Shown here: positions 53,464 to 61,397 of the stretch, in pieces
Layout of the letters: every line of letters starts with the position of its first letter
Position numbering within the stretch: the first letter of the stretch is position 1
NCBI GenBank assembly: GCA_963766345.1
Contig: CAVXZL010000009.1
Coordinates: 171,398 to 235,397, forward strand
DNA from: DASVFB01 sp963766345
GTDB lineage: Bacteria > Actinomycetota > Thermoleophilia > Gaiellales > Gaiellaceae
Direction: 5' to 3'
DNA length: 64,000 nucleotides
Notes under the pieces: generated by a model
The model's database searches: none
What the model saw: the letters and a program-made list of their open reading frames with translations, nothing else
What the model was told of the DNA's origin: nothing
Made by a program: the position numbers and the translations under genes

Positions 53464-54860
53464 ATGCCACGCGAATACCCGACCGTGCTGGAACTCGTCG
53501 GGCGGACCCGATCGTGCGACTGCAGGCGGTCGGCCGCGAGACGGGGTGCACGCACCTCGCGAAGCTCGAGTACGTCAACCCGGGTGGGTCGGTGAAGGAC
53601 CGGATCGGGCTCGCGATGATCGAGGCCGCCGAGCGCGAGGGCAAGCTGAAGCCGGGCGGGACGATCGTCGAGCCCACGTCCGGTAACACGGGCGTCGGCC
53701 TCGCGATCGCGGCGGCGACGAAGGGCTACCGCTGCATCTTCGTCATGCCGGACAAGATGAGCCAGGAAAAGATCTCGATGCTTCGCGCCTACGGCGCAGA
53801 GGTCGTGATCACGCCGACGGCCGTCGAGCCCGACTCGCCCGAGTCGTACTACTCGGTGTCGTCGCGACTCGCCGAGGAGATCCCGGGCGGCTTCAAGCCG
53901 GATCAGTACTCGAACCTCGCGAATCCCCAGGCGCACTACGAGACGACGGCGCCGGAGATCCTCGAGCAGACCGGCGGCGAGCTCGACGCGCTCGTCATCT
54001 CCGTCGGCACCGGCGGCACGATCTCGGGCGTCGGCCGCTACTTCAAGGAGCACGCGCCGAACGTGCTGATCGTCGCTGCGGATCCGGAGGGCTCCGTCTA
54101 CACCGCGCGAGACGACTCGGACGTGCACCCGTACCTCGTCGAGGGCATCGGCAAGGACAGCTGGCCGGAGACGATGGACCCGAAGGCGGTCGACGAGTGG
54201 ATCCGCGTCTCGGACCGGGACTCGTTCGTCGTCGCGCGGCAACTCGCGCGCGAGGAGGGACTGCTCGTCGGAGGCTCGGGCGGCACGACGGTGTGGGCTG
54301 CGCTCGAGCTTGCCCGGCGCCTCGGCCCGGGCAAGACGATCCTGTCGATGCTTCCCGACAGCGGGCGCTCGTACCTCTCGAAGTTCTACGACGACAACTG
54401 GATGCTCGAGCACGGCTTCGTCGAGCGGCGGACGACGCTGCCGACCGTCGAGCAACTGCTGGCCGCGAAGCGCGCGGAGGACCACGAGGTTCCCGATCTC
54501 GTGACGATCTCCTCGCATCAGAAGGTCGGCGAGGCGATCGACGTGATGCAGCGCTACTCGATCTCGCAGCTCCCGGTCGTCCGCGACGGGAGCACCGACT
54601 CCCTCGCCGACTTCATCGGCTCGCTGCAGGATCGCGACCTGCTCGACCGCGTCTTCAAGAATCCGGATGCCCTGCACGAGGACGTCGTCGCAGCGATGCA
54701 GCCGCCGCTCGCCGCGGTCGACATCGACCAGAGCCTCGACCAGGTCTTCTCGACGCTGACGGGCAGGACGAACGCCGTCGTCGTAGCGAGCGACGGCCGT
54801 CCGGTCGGCGTCCTGACGCGCTCCGACCTGCTCGAGTACCTCGCTCACAACAGGTCCTGA
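53464..54860 (+). CDS. cbs: Cystathionine beta-synthase (frameshifted)
   Basis: A PLP enzyme condensing homocysteine and serine. After 'PREYPTVLELVGRT' one C is missing at about 53510 (GGACCCGATC for GGACCCCGATC); the next frame continues with the expected 'IVRLQAVG'. The 465-aa product has the PLP lysine in 'NPGGSVKDRIGL', 'EPTSGNTGVGLA', 'SVGTGGTISGVGRY' and a C-terminal pair of CBS domains (about 345-465, 'SISQLPVVRDG', 'VLTRSDLLEYL'). The CBS pair favours this over a cysteine synthase. Together with the gene at 57952 it gives transsulfuration. Confidence 0.9.
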
Positions 54861-54870
54861 CGGGCCATGT

Positions 54871-54887
54871 CCGGGGTCAGACCCCGG
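54871..54887 (+). terminator. CCGGGGT/ACCCCGG hairpin
   Basis: A 7-bp perfect stem with a CAG loop, extended by GGCCA/TGGCC farther out, 10 bp after the cbs stop codon. There is no U tract. Confidence 0.45.
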
Positions 54888-54900
54888 CCCTGGCCGCAAC

Positions 54901-54906
54901 TACCAT
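54901..54906 (+). promoter_or_regulatory. -10 hexamer TACCAT for bolA
   Basis: It lies 7 nt before the GTG at 54914. The in-frame ATG at 54905 falls inside this hexamer, so GTG is the better start. Confidence 0.5.
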
Positions 54907-54913
54907 GACCGGC

Positions 54914-55150
54914 GTGGCCGATACCGCCGAGCTCGAGACGCTGCTGCGCGAAGCCTTTCCCGAGGCGGCCGACGTGCGCGTCACCGATCGGACCGGCGGC
55001 GGCGACCACTTCCTGATCGAGGTGACGAGCGCGCGCTTCGACGGCCTCTCGCTCGTCGAGCAGCACCGGCTCGTCAACGACGCGCTCGCAGCCCCCTTCG
55101 CATCAGGCAGGATTCACGAAATGCGAATCAAGACGAAGGGGACAACGTGA
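54914..55150 (+). CDS. BolA-family protein
   Basis: The 78-aa protein has the BolA fold signature 'ELETLLREAFPEAADVRVTDRTGGGDHFLIEV', 'FDGLSLVEQHRLVNDAL', 'RIHEMRIKT'. BolA-like proteins pair with monothiol glutaredoxins to handle [2Fe-2S] clusters; the partner gene follows directly with a GTGA overlap. GTG start. Confidence 0.9.
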   Translation: MADTAELETLLREAFPEAADVRVTDRTGGGDHFLIEVTSARFDGLSLVEQHRLVNDALAAPFASGRIHEMRIKTKGTT

Positions 55151-55521
55151 GCGAGGAATTGCGGGAACGGATCAAGAGCGTCATCGACACCGAGCGCGTG
55201 ACACTGTTCATGAAGGGGACGCCGCAATTCGTCATGTGCGGCAATTCCGAGCGGGCGCTGCAGGCGCTGCGCGGCGCGGGGGCTCCGGTGACGGCCGTCG
55301 ACGTCCTCCCCGACCCCGAGATCCGCCAGGAGCTGTCGTCGCTTTCGGGCTGGCCGACGATTCCGCAGGTCTTCATCGGCGGCGAGCTCGTCGGAGGCGC
55401 GGACATCGTGCAGGAGCTCGCGGCGACCGGAGAGCTCGAGCAAAAGCTCAGCGAGTCGCTCGGCGAGGACTACCGGGACGAGGCGGAAGAGCGCGTGGTC
55501 TCGGTGCTCGTGCCGGCGTAG
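55147..55521 (+). CDS. grxD: Monothiol glutaredoxin (Grx4/GrxD type)
   Basis: The 124-aa protein matches the Grx4 family: 'VTLFMKGTPQFVMCGNSERALQALRGAG', 'SGWPTIPQVFIGGELVGGADIVQEL'. The active site reads Cys-Gly-Asn-Ser instead of the usual Cys-Gly-Phe-Ser. Such proteins carry bridged [2Fe-2S] clusters with glutathione and BolA. A C-terminal extension of about 20 acidic residues follows the fold. GTG overlaps the bolA stop codon. Confidence 0.92.
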   Translation: MSEELRERIKSVIDTERVTLFMKGTPQFVMCGNSERALQALRGAGAPVTAVDVLPDPEIRQELSSLSGWPTIPQVFIGGELVGGADIVQELAATGELEQKLSESLGEDYRDEAEERVVSVLVPA

Positions 55522-55524
55522 CGC

Positions 55525-55665
55525 TTACGAAGGCTCGCGCTTCTCGCCGCGGGCGCGGATGCTTTCGGCGGCTTCGCGCAAACGACGCAACGTCTCGTCG
55601 ACGTGCGCGTCCCACGCGTCGCGCTCTTCCTTACTCTTCCAAATCTTCTTGCGCTTCTTCGCCAT
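55525..55665 (-). CDS. Small basic protein (46 aa)
   Basis: It starts 'MAKKRKKIWKSKEERDAWDAHVD' and continues as a charged helix 'ETLRRLREAAESIRARGEK'. The basic Lys/Arg head is followed by a mixed helix, resembling short nucleic-acid- or ribosome-associated proteins, but I do not know a family. ATG with GAGGA as ribosome-binding site, located inside the end of the acidic gene 55631-55795, which it overlaps by 35 bp in another frame. Confidence 0.6.
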   Translation of the reverse strand: MAKKRKKIWKSKEERDAWDAHVDETLRRLREAAESIRARGEKREPS

Positions 55666-55795
55666 CGTCCTCGTCGAGCAAGAACCGGATTTTCCTGACC
55701 TCTTCGAGCAAATCGTACAGCGCGAAGAACGCCGCTTCGAGCTCTGAACGCGTCACGAGCGGCTGTTGACCCACCACTCCAGCATCGGGTTGCAC
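55631..55795 (-). CDS. Small acidic protein (41-54 aa)
   Basis: The core 'TRSELEAAFFALYDLLEEVRKIRFLLDEDD' is an amphipathic helix followed by a Glu/Asp-rich tail. Two starts are possible: GTG 55795 (54 aa) or GTG 55756 (41 aa). Its 3' end overlaps the basic 46-aa gene in a different frame, giving an acidic/basic pair. Function unknown. Its GC content is visibly lower than the surroundings. Confidence 0.5.
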   Translation of the reverse strand: MQPDAGVVGQQPLVTRSELEAAFFALYDLLEEVRKIRFLLDEDDGEEAQEDLEE

Positions 55796-55832
55796 GGCGC
55801 CTGGCGCAAGACGCTCTTCGGGACGCGACCTT

Positions 55833-55838
55833 TAGCAT
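55833..55838 (+). promoter_or_regulatory. -10 hexamer TAGCAT for YcaQ-like gene
   Basis: It lies 7 nt before the TTG at 55846. Confidence 0.5.
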
Positions 55839-55845
55839 CGGCGCC

Positions 55846-56860
55846 TTGAAATCAGCCGAATCGGATCTCGCCCGCGCGCGCCGCGTCGCCGTCCGCGCGC
55901 AGCTGCTCGACGGCTCGGCGACGTCGGTGCTCGAGACGGTCCGACACCTCGGCTTCCTGCAGATGGACCCGATCTCGACGGTCGCGCCGCCGCAGCACCT
56001 CGTGCTCTTCAGCCGCCTCGGACGGTTCGACACGGCGGAGCTCGACCGGCTCCTCTGGCAGGAGCGCAAGCTGATCGAGTACGACGCGTTCATCTACCCG
56101 AGCGAGACGATGCCGCTGCTGCGTGCGCGCATGGCGCAGCAGAAGCGAGGCGGCACACCGGCGCAGCGCGCATGGATCCATGAGTTCCTGAGAACAAACG
56201 GCGTCTTGCGGCGCCACATCCTGCGAGAGCTCGAGCGCGACGGCCCGATGCTCTCGCGCGACCTCCAGCACGACGGGATCCCGAAGGGGCTCGACCACCG
56301 CTGGTGGGGCAACCGCCCGCTGCGGCTGATGCTCGAGATCCTCGCCGGCCGCGGCGAGGTGGGCGTCGCCGGCCGCGTCGGCAAGCAGCGCCTCTGGGAT
56401 CTCGGCGAGCGCGTCTTCCCGCCGAGCGAGACGCTGCCGCCGCGCGAGGCACAGCGCCAGCTCGAGCTCGAGCGGCAACGCTCGCTCGGCGTCTGGCTCG
56501 AGCGCGGTGTGTTAAAGGTGCACCCGGACGTCCCGCGACGACCCGGTGCCGAACCGCATCACGTTCCTCTCGCCCTTCGACCGGCTCGTCCACGACCGCG
56601 ACCGCGCCGAGCACCTCTGGGGCTTCCGCTACCGGCTCGAGATGTACGTGCCGAAGGAGAAGCGCGAGTACGGCTACTACGTGCTGCCCATCCTCCGCGG
56701 CGACCGGGTCGTCGGCCGAATCGACGTCGAGCACGTGCGCAAGGAGAAGACGCTTCGCGTCAACGGCGTCTGGTGGGAGGACGGCGTCCGGCCCGTTTCG
56801 CTGACGCCCGCTTTGAACCGCCTCGCGCGCTTCGTCGGGGCGGCGCCGATGCGCGGCTGA
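55846..56860 (+). CDS. YcaQ-like winged-helix DNA glycosylase (frameshifted)
   Basis: The repaired 337-aa protein follows the YcaQ/AlkX pattern: 'ARRVAVRAQLLDG', 'VRHLGFLQMDPIS' with the family's Q-x-D catalytic motif, 'EYDAFIYPSETMPLLR', 'RWWGNRPLRLMLEILAGRGEVGVAGRVGKQRLWDLGERVFP' and, after the shift, 'FLSPFDRLVHDRDRAEHLWGFRYRLEMYVPKEKREYGYYVLPIL'. These enzymes remove bulky or crosslinked alkyl lesions from DNA. One extra base near 56542 ('GTCCCGCGACGACC') breaks the frame. TTG start. Confidence 0.82.
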
Positions 56861-57929
56861 CGAGCTCCGCGTACATCTCGGCAATCTCGTCCGTCGGGAC
56901 CTCGAGCGACGCAGCCCCCATGCCGAGCTCGGTCATCTGCACCGTCGGCACAGCGGTCGGCGCGAAGTAGCCGGCAATCAGCGTTCGGCGTTCCGTCGCG
57001 ATCTCGAAGAGAGCGTCGCGCAAGCGCTCGAGCTCGCCGCGCACGTAGACGTGGAGCATGGCCACCTGCGGAGGATCCGGAACGACGTCGACGCCGTCGA
57101 TTCGCGCGAGCGCGATGCCGATCTCGCGCGCCTTACGCACGAAAGACGGCATGCGCGGCAGCAGCTCGTCGAGACCGAGCTCGGCGGAGAGCGCCATCGG
57201 TTCGTAGGTCGACAGCCGGCCGCCGTGCCGTACACGCCAGATGCGCGCCTCGGCGATCGCGTCCTCGGGCCCGGCGAGAACGCAGCCGCCGAGCCCGCCG
57301 AGATCCTTGTAGAGCGAGACGTAGACGGTGTCGAACAGTGCGGCGATCTCGCGCAGAGGCCGCCGGTAGAACGGCCCGCACTGCCACAGCCGCGCGCCGT
57401 CGAGATGCGGCGCGATGCCGTTCGCGCGTGCCCACGCGATTTGCGCGCGCAGGTCGCGCCACGCAGGAAGCTGCCCGCCCAGGTCGCGCTGCGGAAGCTC
57501 GAGCAGCAGCGCGCCGAGCGGCTCGTGCACCTCGTCGAGATCGGCGCGGGTGACCAGCCGCTCACGGCTGCCGACGGGCCGCGCGTGGATGCCGTGCAGG
57601 TGCTCGTAACCCCGCTCCTCGTGCACGTCGAGGTGGCACTGCGGGTGGAAGCCGACGGTCCAGCAGCCGCTCCGCTCGCACCAGATCCGCAGCGCGACCT
57701 GTTGCGCCATCGTTCCGCTCGGGAACAGGACGGCGGCTTCCTTCCCGAGCAGCTCGGCTATCCGCGCCTCCAGCCGCTTGACGCTCTCGCCGCCGCCGTA
57801 CACGTCGAGGCGCTCGCCGGCGCGCTCCGCGAGCGTCCGGAACGTCTCGGCAGGATCGCGCGGGGCCGACCAAGCGGTGATGAAGCGCTCGCATCGCGCG
57901 AGGATCCGCTCGCGTTCCCGTGGCCCCAC
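56760..57929 (-). CDS. PLP-dependent lyase of the threonine aldolase/beta-eliminating family
   Basis: The 389-aa fold-type I enzyme shows 'VLFPSGTMAQQVALRIWCERSG', 'HLHGIHARPVG', 'APHLDGARLWQCGPFYRRPL', and the PLP Schiff-base lysine in 'VYVSLYKDLGGLGG'. The substrate is probably a beta-hydroxy amino acid such as threonine. The C-terminal 30 residues are basic, low-complexity and overlap the YcaQ-like gene by 101 bp, so the true stop may be earlier if an indel is present. The GTG lies 6 nt after TAGGCT, which overlaps the -10 of the divergent cystathionine gene. Confidence 0.85.
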   Translation of the reverse strand: MGPRERERILARCERFITAWSAPRDPAETFRTLAERAGERLDVYGGGESVKRLEARIAELLGKEAAVLFPSGTMAQQVALRIWCERSGCWTVGFHPQCHLDVHEERGYEHLHGIHARPVGSRERLVTRADLDEVHEPLGALLLELPQRDLGGQLPAWRDLRAQIAWARANGIAPHLDGARLWQCGPFYRRPLREIAALFDTVYVSLYKDLGGLGGCVLAGPEDAIAEARIWRVRHGGRLSTYEPMALSAELGLDELLPRMPSFVRKAREIGIALARIDGVDVVPDPPQVAMLHVYVRGELERLRDALFEIATERRTLIAGYFAPTAVPTVQMTELGMGAASLEVPTDEIAEMYAELVSRASAPPRRSARGGSKRASAKRAGRRPPTRRR

Positions 57930-57935
57930 CGCGCG

Positions 57936-57941
57936 AGCCTA
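57936..57941 (-). promoter_or_regulatory. -10 hexamer TAGGCT for PLP lyase gene
   Basis: On the minus strand, 6 nt before the GTG at 57929. It shares two base pairs (57940-57941) with the opposite-strand -10. Confidence 0.55.
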
Positions 57942-57945
57942 CAAT
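57940..57945 (+). promoter_or_regulatory. -10 hexamer TACAAT for cystathionine gamma-synthase/lyase gene
   Basis: It lies 6 nt before the GTG at 57952 and overlaps the divergent -10 hexamer by two base pairs. Confidence 0.6.
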
Positions 57946-57951
57946 CGACGC

Positions 57952-59094
57952 GTGGACTTCGAGACGAAGGCGATTCACGCCGGGCAGGAGCCGGACCCGA
58001 CGACGGGGTCGATGACCACGCCGATCTACGCGACGTCGACGTACGTGCAGGAGGCCGTCGGCAAGCACAAGGGCTACGACTACTCGCGCACGGGAAACCC
58101 CACGCGCACCGCGCTCCAGTCCTGCCTCGCGTCGCTCGAGAGCGCCGAGCACGGCGTCGCGTTCTCCTCCGGGCTCGGCGCGACGACGACGCTGATGCAC
58201 CTGCTGAACCCGGGCGACCGCACGGTGCTGATCGCCGACGTCTACGGCGGCGTCTACCGCATGACGTCGCAGGTCTACGAGCCGAAGGGCTACGACTTCG
58301 AGTACGTGCCGGCGAACGAGTTCTCGAACCTCGGCGCGCACCTCGACGAGCGGACGCGCATGGTGTGGGTCGAGTCGCCTTCGAACCCGCTGCTGAACAT
58401 CGTCGACATCCGCGCGGCCGCAGACGCGGCGCACGCGGTCGGTGCGCTGCTCGTCGTCGACAACACGTTCGCGTCGCCGTACCTCCAGCGGCCGCTCGAG
58501 CTCGGCGCAGACGCTGTGCTGCACTCGACGACGAAGTACCTCGGCGGCCACTCGGACGTCGTCGGCGGCTTCGTCGCGACGAACGACCCGACGATCGCGG
58601 AGCGCCTCTTCTTCCTGCAGAAGTCGCTCGGCGCCGTGCCTGGGCCGTTCGACTCGTGGCTCGTCCTGCGCGGGATCAAGACGCTGGCGTTGCGCATGCG
58701 CCGGCATTGCGAGAACGCGCGGGTCGTCGCGTCGTTCCTCGAGCAGCACGACGCGGTCGAGAAGGTCTTCTTCCCCGGCTTGCCGGATCACCCGGGGCAC
58801 GAGATCGCGCGGCGACAGATGTCCGACTTCGGCGGCATGGTCTCGTTCCTCGCAGCGTCCGAGGAAGAAGCGGTCGACCTCGTCGCGCGAACGAAGATCT
58901 GGCGGCTCGCGGAGTCGCTCGGCGGCGTCGAGTCGATGATCGAGGTCCCGACGCGGATGACGCACGCTTCAACCGCCGACGCTCCCTTCGCAGCGCCGCC
59001 GAACCTCGTGCGCCTCTCGGTCGGAATCGAATCCGTAGACGACCTCGTCGCGGACCTCGAACAGGCGCTCGTGCGTTCTCCTGCACGTGCGTAA
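57952..59094 (+). CDS. Cystathionine gamma-synthase/gamma-lyase
   Basis: The 380-aa Cys/Met-metabolism PLP enzyme starts 'DFETKAIHAGQEPDPTTGSMTTPIYATSTYVQ' and has 'YDYSRTGNPTRTALQ', 'WVESPSNPLLNIVDI', 'VVDNTFASPYLQRPLELGAD', the PLP Lys in 'HSTTKYLGGHSDVVGG', and a normal C terminus. Sequence alone does not separate metB from mccB/cth; the cbs gene 3 kb away favours gamma-lyase in reverse transsulfuration. GTG start. The next gene overlaps its end by 8 bp. Confidence 0.93.
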   Translation: MDFETKAIHAGQEPDPTTGSMTTPIYATSTYVQEAVGKHKGYDYSRTGNPTRTALQSCLASLESAEHGVAFSSGLGATTTLMHLLNPGDRTVLIADVYGGVYRMTSQVYEPKGYDFEYVPANEFSNLGAHLDERTRMVWVESPSNPLLNIVDIRAAADAAHAVGALLVVDNTFASPYLQRPLELGADAVLHSTTKYLGGHSDVVGGFVATNDPTIAERLFFLQKSLGAVPGPFDSWLVLRGIKTLALRMRRHCENARVVASFLEQHDAVEKVFFPGLPDHPGHEIARRQMSDFGGMVSFLAASEEEAVDLVARTKIWRLAESLGGVESMIEVPTRMTHASTADAPFAAPPNLVRLSVGIESVDDLVADLEQALVRSPARA

Positions 59095-59869
59095 CGGTTG
59101 GCTCGCTCCGCTCGCCCGCATAGGACTCGTGGCGAAAGGCGTCTCCTTCGCCATCGTCGGGGTGCTCGCGCTTCGAGTCGCAGTCGGGCACGGCGGCAAG
59201 GCGACGAGCCGCGAAGGAGCACTGGCGACGCTGGCCGACGAGAGCTACGGGAAGTGGCTCCTCCTGGCGCTCGCCGCGGGTTTCGCGGCCTACGCGCTGT
59301 GGCGCATCGCGCAAGCGTTCTTCGAGCGAGAGGAGGAGGATCACAAGCGCTGGGGCAAGCGCGTCGGCTATCTCGCTCGCGCCGCCATCTACACCGCGCT
59401 CGCGTACTCCGCGGCGAAGCTCGCCACAGGTACGACGCACACGCAGTCGCAGAGCAAGCGCGCGAGGGAGGCGACCGCCGCGGTGCTCGACTGGCCCGCA
59501 GGCCGCTGGATCGTCGGGATCGCAGGCCTCTGCGTCATCGGCGCCGGCCTGTACAACGGCTACCGCGGGCTGACGTGCAAGTTCGCCGAGCGCTGGAACA
59601 CCGGCGAGATGAGCGCCGCGGTGCGGCGGTGGGCGACGCGGATCGGCGTCGTCGGCCTGCTCGCGCGGCTCGTCGTCTTCGGGCTGATCGGCGCGTTCGC
59701 GGTCAAGGCCGCGCTCGAGTACGACCCGAAGGAGGCGATCGGCCTCGACGGCGCGCTGCAGAAGCTCGCGCACCAGAGCTACGGGCCCTGGCTGCTCGGC
59801 CTGACGGCTGCCGGCCTTCTTGCGTACGCGACGTACTGCTTCGCGGACGCGCGCTACCGCAGGGTCTGA
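59087..59869 (+). CDS. DUF1206 integral membrane protein
   Basis: The 260-aa protein has six transmembrane helices arranged as three repeats of a two-helix unit (each with an 'ARIGLVAKGVSFAIVGVLALRVA' or 'LARAAIYTALAYSAAKLA'-like first helix and a '-YGKWLLLALAAGFAAYALWRI' second helix), the DUF1206 pattern. Function unknown. GTG overlaps the preceding gene by 8 bp; the polyamine-synthase-like gene follows after 3 nt. Confidence 0.88.
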   Translation: MRNGWLAPLARIGLVAKGVSFAIVGVLALRVAVGHGGKATSREGALATLADESYGKWLLLALAAGFAAYALWRIAQAFFEREEEDHKRWGKRVGYLARAAIYTALAYSAAKLATGTTHTQSQSKRAREATAAVLDWPAGRWIVGIAGLCVIGAGLYNGYRGLTCKFAERWNTGEMSAAVRRWATRIGVVGLLARLVVFGLIGAFAVKAALEYDPKEAIGLDGALQKLAHQSYGPWLLGLTAAGLLAYATYCFADARYRRV

Positions 59870-59872
59870 TCG

Positions 59873-61381
59873 TTGCGCCTCGGCGCGGTCGTGTTCATCG
59901 CGGGCGCCGCGACGCTTTCCGTGGAGATCTGCGCCTCGCGTCTGCTCGCGCCGTTCTTCGGCAACTCGACGGTCGTCTGGGCGAACGTGATCGGGCTGAT
60001 CCTCGTGTACCTGTCGATCGGCTACTGGTTCGGCGGCAGGCTCGCGGACCGGCGGCCCGAGCGCGCGCTGCTCGGGCGCATCGTCCTCGTCGCGGCAGCC
60101 GCGATCGTCGTGATCCCGTTCATCGCGCGGCCGTTTCTCGACGCGACCGTCGCGGAGCTCGACACCGCCTCGGTCGGCGCGGCGGTCGGCTCGTTCTTCG
60201 CTGCGCTCCTGCTGTTCGCGGTGCCGGTGACGCTCCTCGGCATGGTGAGCCCGTTCGCGATCCGACTCGCCCTGCCGTCGGTCGAGAACGCCGGCGCGGT
60301 CTCCGGTCGCCTGTACGGCCTCTCGACGATCGGGAGCATCCTCGGGACGTTCGGCGCGGCGATCCTGTTCATCCCGGCCGTCGGCACACAGCGCACGATG
60401 ATCGGCACCGCCGTGGCGCTCGCGCTCGCGGGCGGTCTGCTGCTCGGCGCGCGCTGGCAGGCGCTGACCATCGCGTTCGCAGCGCTGCTCGCCGTGCCGC
60501 CGGGCGCGGTGAAGTCGGCGAGCGGCGTCATCTACGAGCGCGAGTCGCGCTACCAGTACGTCGACGTCCGGCAGCTCTCGGACGGCTCGCGCGTGCTCGA
60601 GCTCAACGAGGGCGTCGTGGAGAACTCCCTGTGGTACCCCCACAGCGTCCTCACCGGCGGGGAGTGGGACATGTTCCTCGTCGTGCCGCCGCTCGTGGCG
60701 CATCCGGCGAGGAGTGCGCTCGTGCTCGGCAACGCCGGCGGGTCGACGGCTCGGGCTCTGGCGGCTCTCTACCCGCGCATGTCGATCGACGGCGTGGAGA
60801 TCGATCCCGCGGTGACGGACGCGGCGCGGCGGTATCTCGGCCTCGGCCGCATACCGCGGCTGCGCGTCGTGACCGCGGACGCGCGCGCGTACCTGCGCAG
60901 CACCCGGAAGCGCTACGACGTGATCGCGATCGACGTCTACCGGCAGCCGTACATCCCGTTCCAGGTGACGACGCGCGAGTTCTTCTCCGAGGTGCGCTCC
61001 CACCTGACGGAACGCGGCTGCGTCGCGCTGAACGTCGCGCGCCTGCCCGGCGACCGCGGCCTGCTCGACGCTGTCGCGGCGACCGTTCGCAAGGAGTTCG
61101 CGCAGGCGTGGGAGTGGGACGCCCTGCGGTTCAACAGCCTGCTCTTCGCCTGCAACGGCCCGGTCACGCGCGCGGACCTGATTCGGCGCGTCGGCGCGGT
61201 TCCGGCCCCGGCGAAGTCGCTCGTGCCGCTGTTCCGGCGCGACGTCACGGAGTCGGGGTTCCGCGGCACCGTCCTCACCGACGACCGCGCCCCCGTCGAG
61301 TGGCTGTCCGACCGCGCGATCGTCTCGTACGTCGCGCACGGCGGCCGGCTCGAGGACGACCACCTGCCGACCGAGCCGTAG
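59873..61381 (+). CDS. Fused membrane/spermidine synthase-like protein
   Basis: The 502-aa protein has an N-terminal half with about six helices (1-205; 'FIAGAATLSVEICASRLLAPFFGNSTVVWANVIGLILVYLSIGYWFGGRLADR') and a C-terminal SAM-binding spermidine-synthase-like fold ('ALVLGNAGGSTARALAALYPRMSIDGVEIDP', 'VVTADARAYLR', 'YDVIAIDVYRQPYIPFQVTTREFF'). The usual catalytic Asp of the 'DDG' site is not obvious, so true aminopropyl transfer is uncertain. TTG start, 3 nt after the DUF1206 gene. Confidence 0.85.
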   Translation: MRLGAVVFIAGAATLSVEICASRLLAPFFGNSTVVWANVIGLILVYLSIGYWFGGRLADRRPERALLGRIVLVAAAAIVVIPFIARPFLDATVAELDTASVGAAVGSFFAALLLFAVPVTLLGMVSPFAIRLALPSVENAGAVSGRLYGLSTIGSILGTFGAAILFIPAVGTQRTMIGTAVALALAGGLLLGARWQALTIAFAALLAVPPGAVKSASGVIYERESRYQYVDVRQLSDGSRVLELNEGVVENSLWYPHSVLTGGEWDMFLVVPPLVAHPARSALVLGNAGGSTARALAALYPRMSIDGVEIDPAVTDAARRYLGLGRIPRLRVVTADARAYLRSTRKRYDVIAIDVYRQPYIPFQVTTREFFSEVRSHLTERGCVALNVARLPGDRGLLDAVAATVRKEFAQAWEWDALRFNSLLFACNGPVTRADLIRRVGAVPAPAKSLVPLFRRDVTESGFRGTVLTDDRAPVEWLSDRAIVSYVAHGGRLEDDHLPTEP

Positions 61382-61385
61382 CTGC

Positions 61386-61391
61386 TAGAAA
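61386..61391 (+). promoter_or_regulatory. -10-like hexamer TAGAAA for MBL gene
   Basis: It lies 6 nt before the ATG at 61398. The last base is A instead of T. Confidence 0.35.
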
Positions 61392-61397
61392 GCCGCG

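Noticed and set aside
56546..56860. Separate 104-aa gene
   Set aside because: It is the C-terminal third of the YcaQ-like protein after the frameshift near 56542.
58676..61363. 895-codon open frame on the minus strand
   Set aside because: It runs antisense through metB-like, DUF1206 and polyamine-synthase-like genes that have clear family matches.
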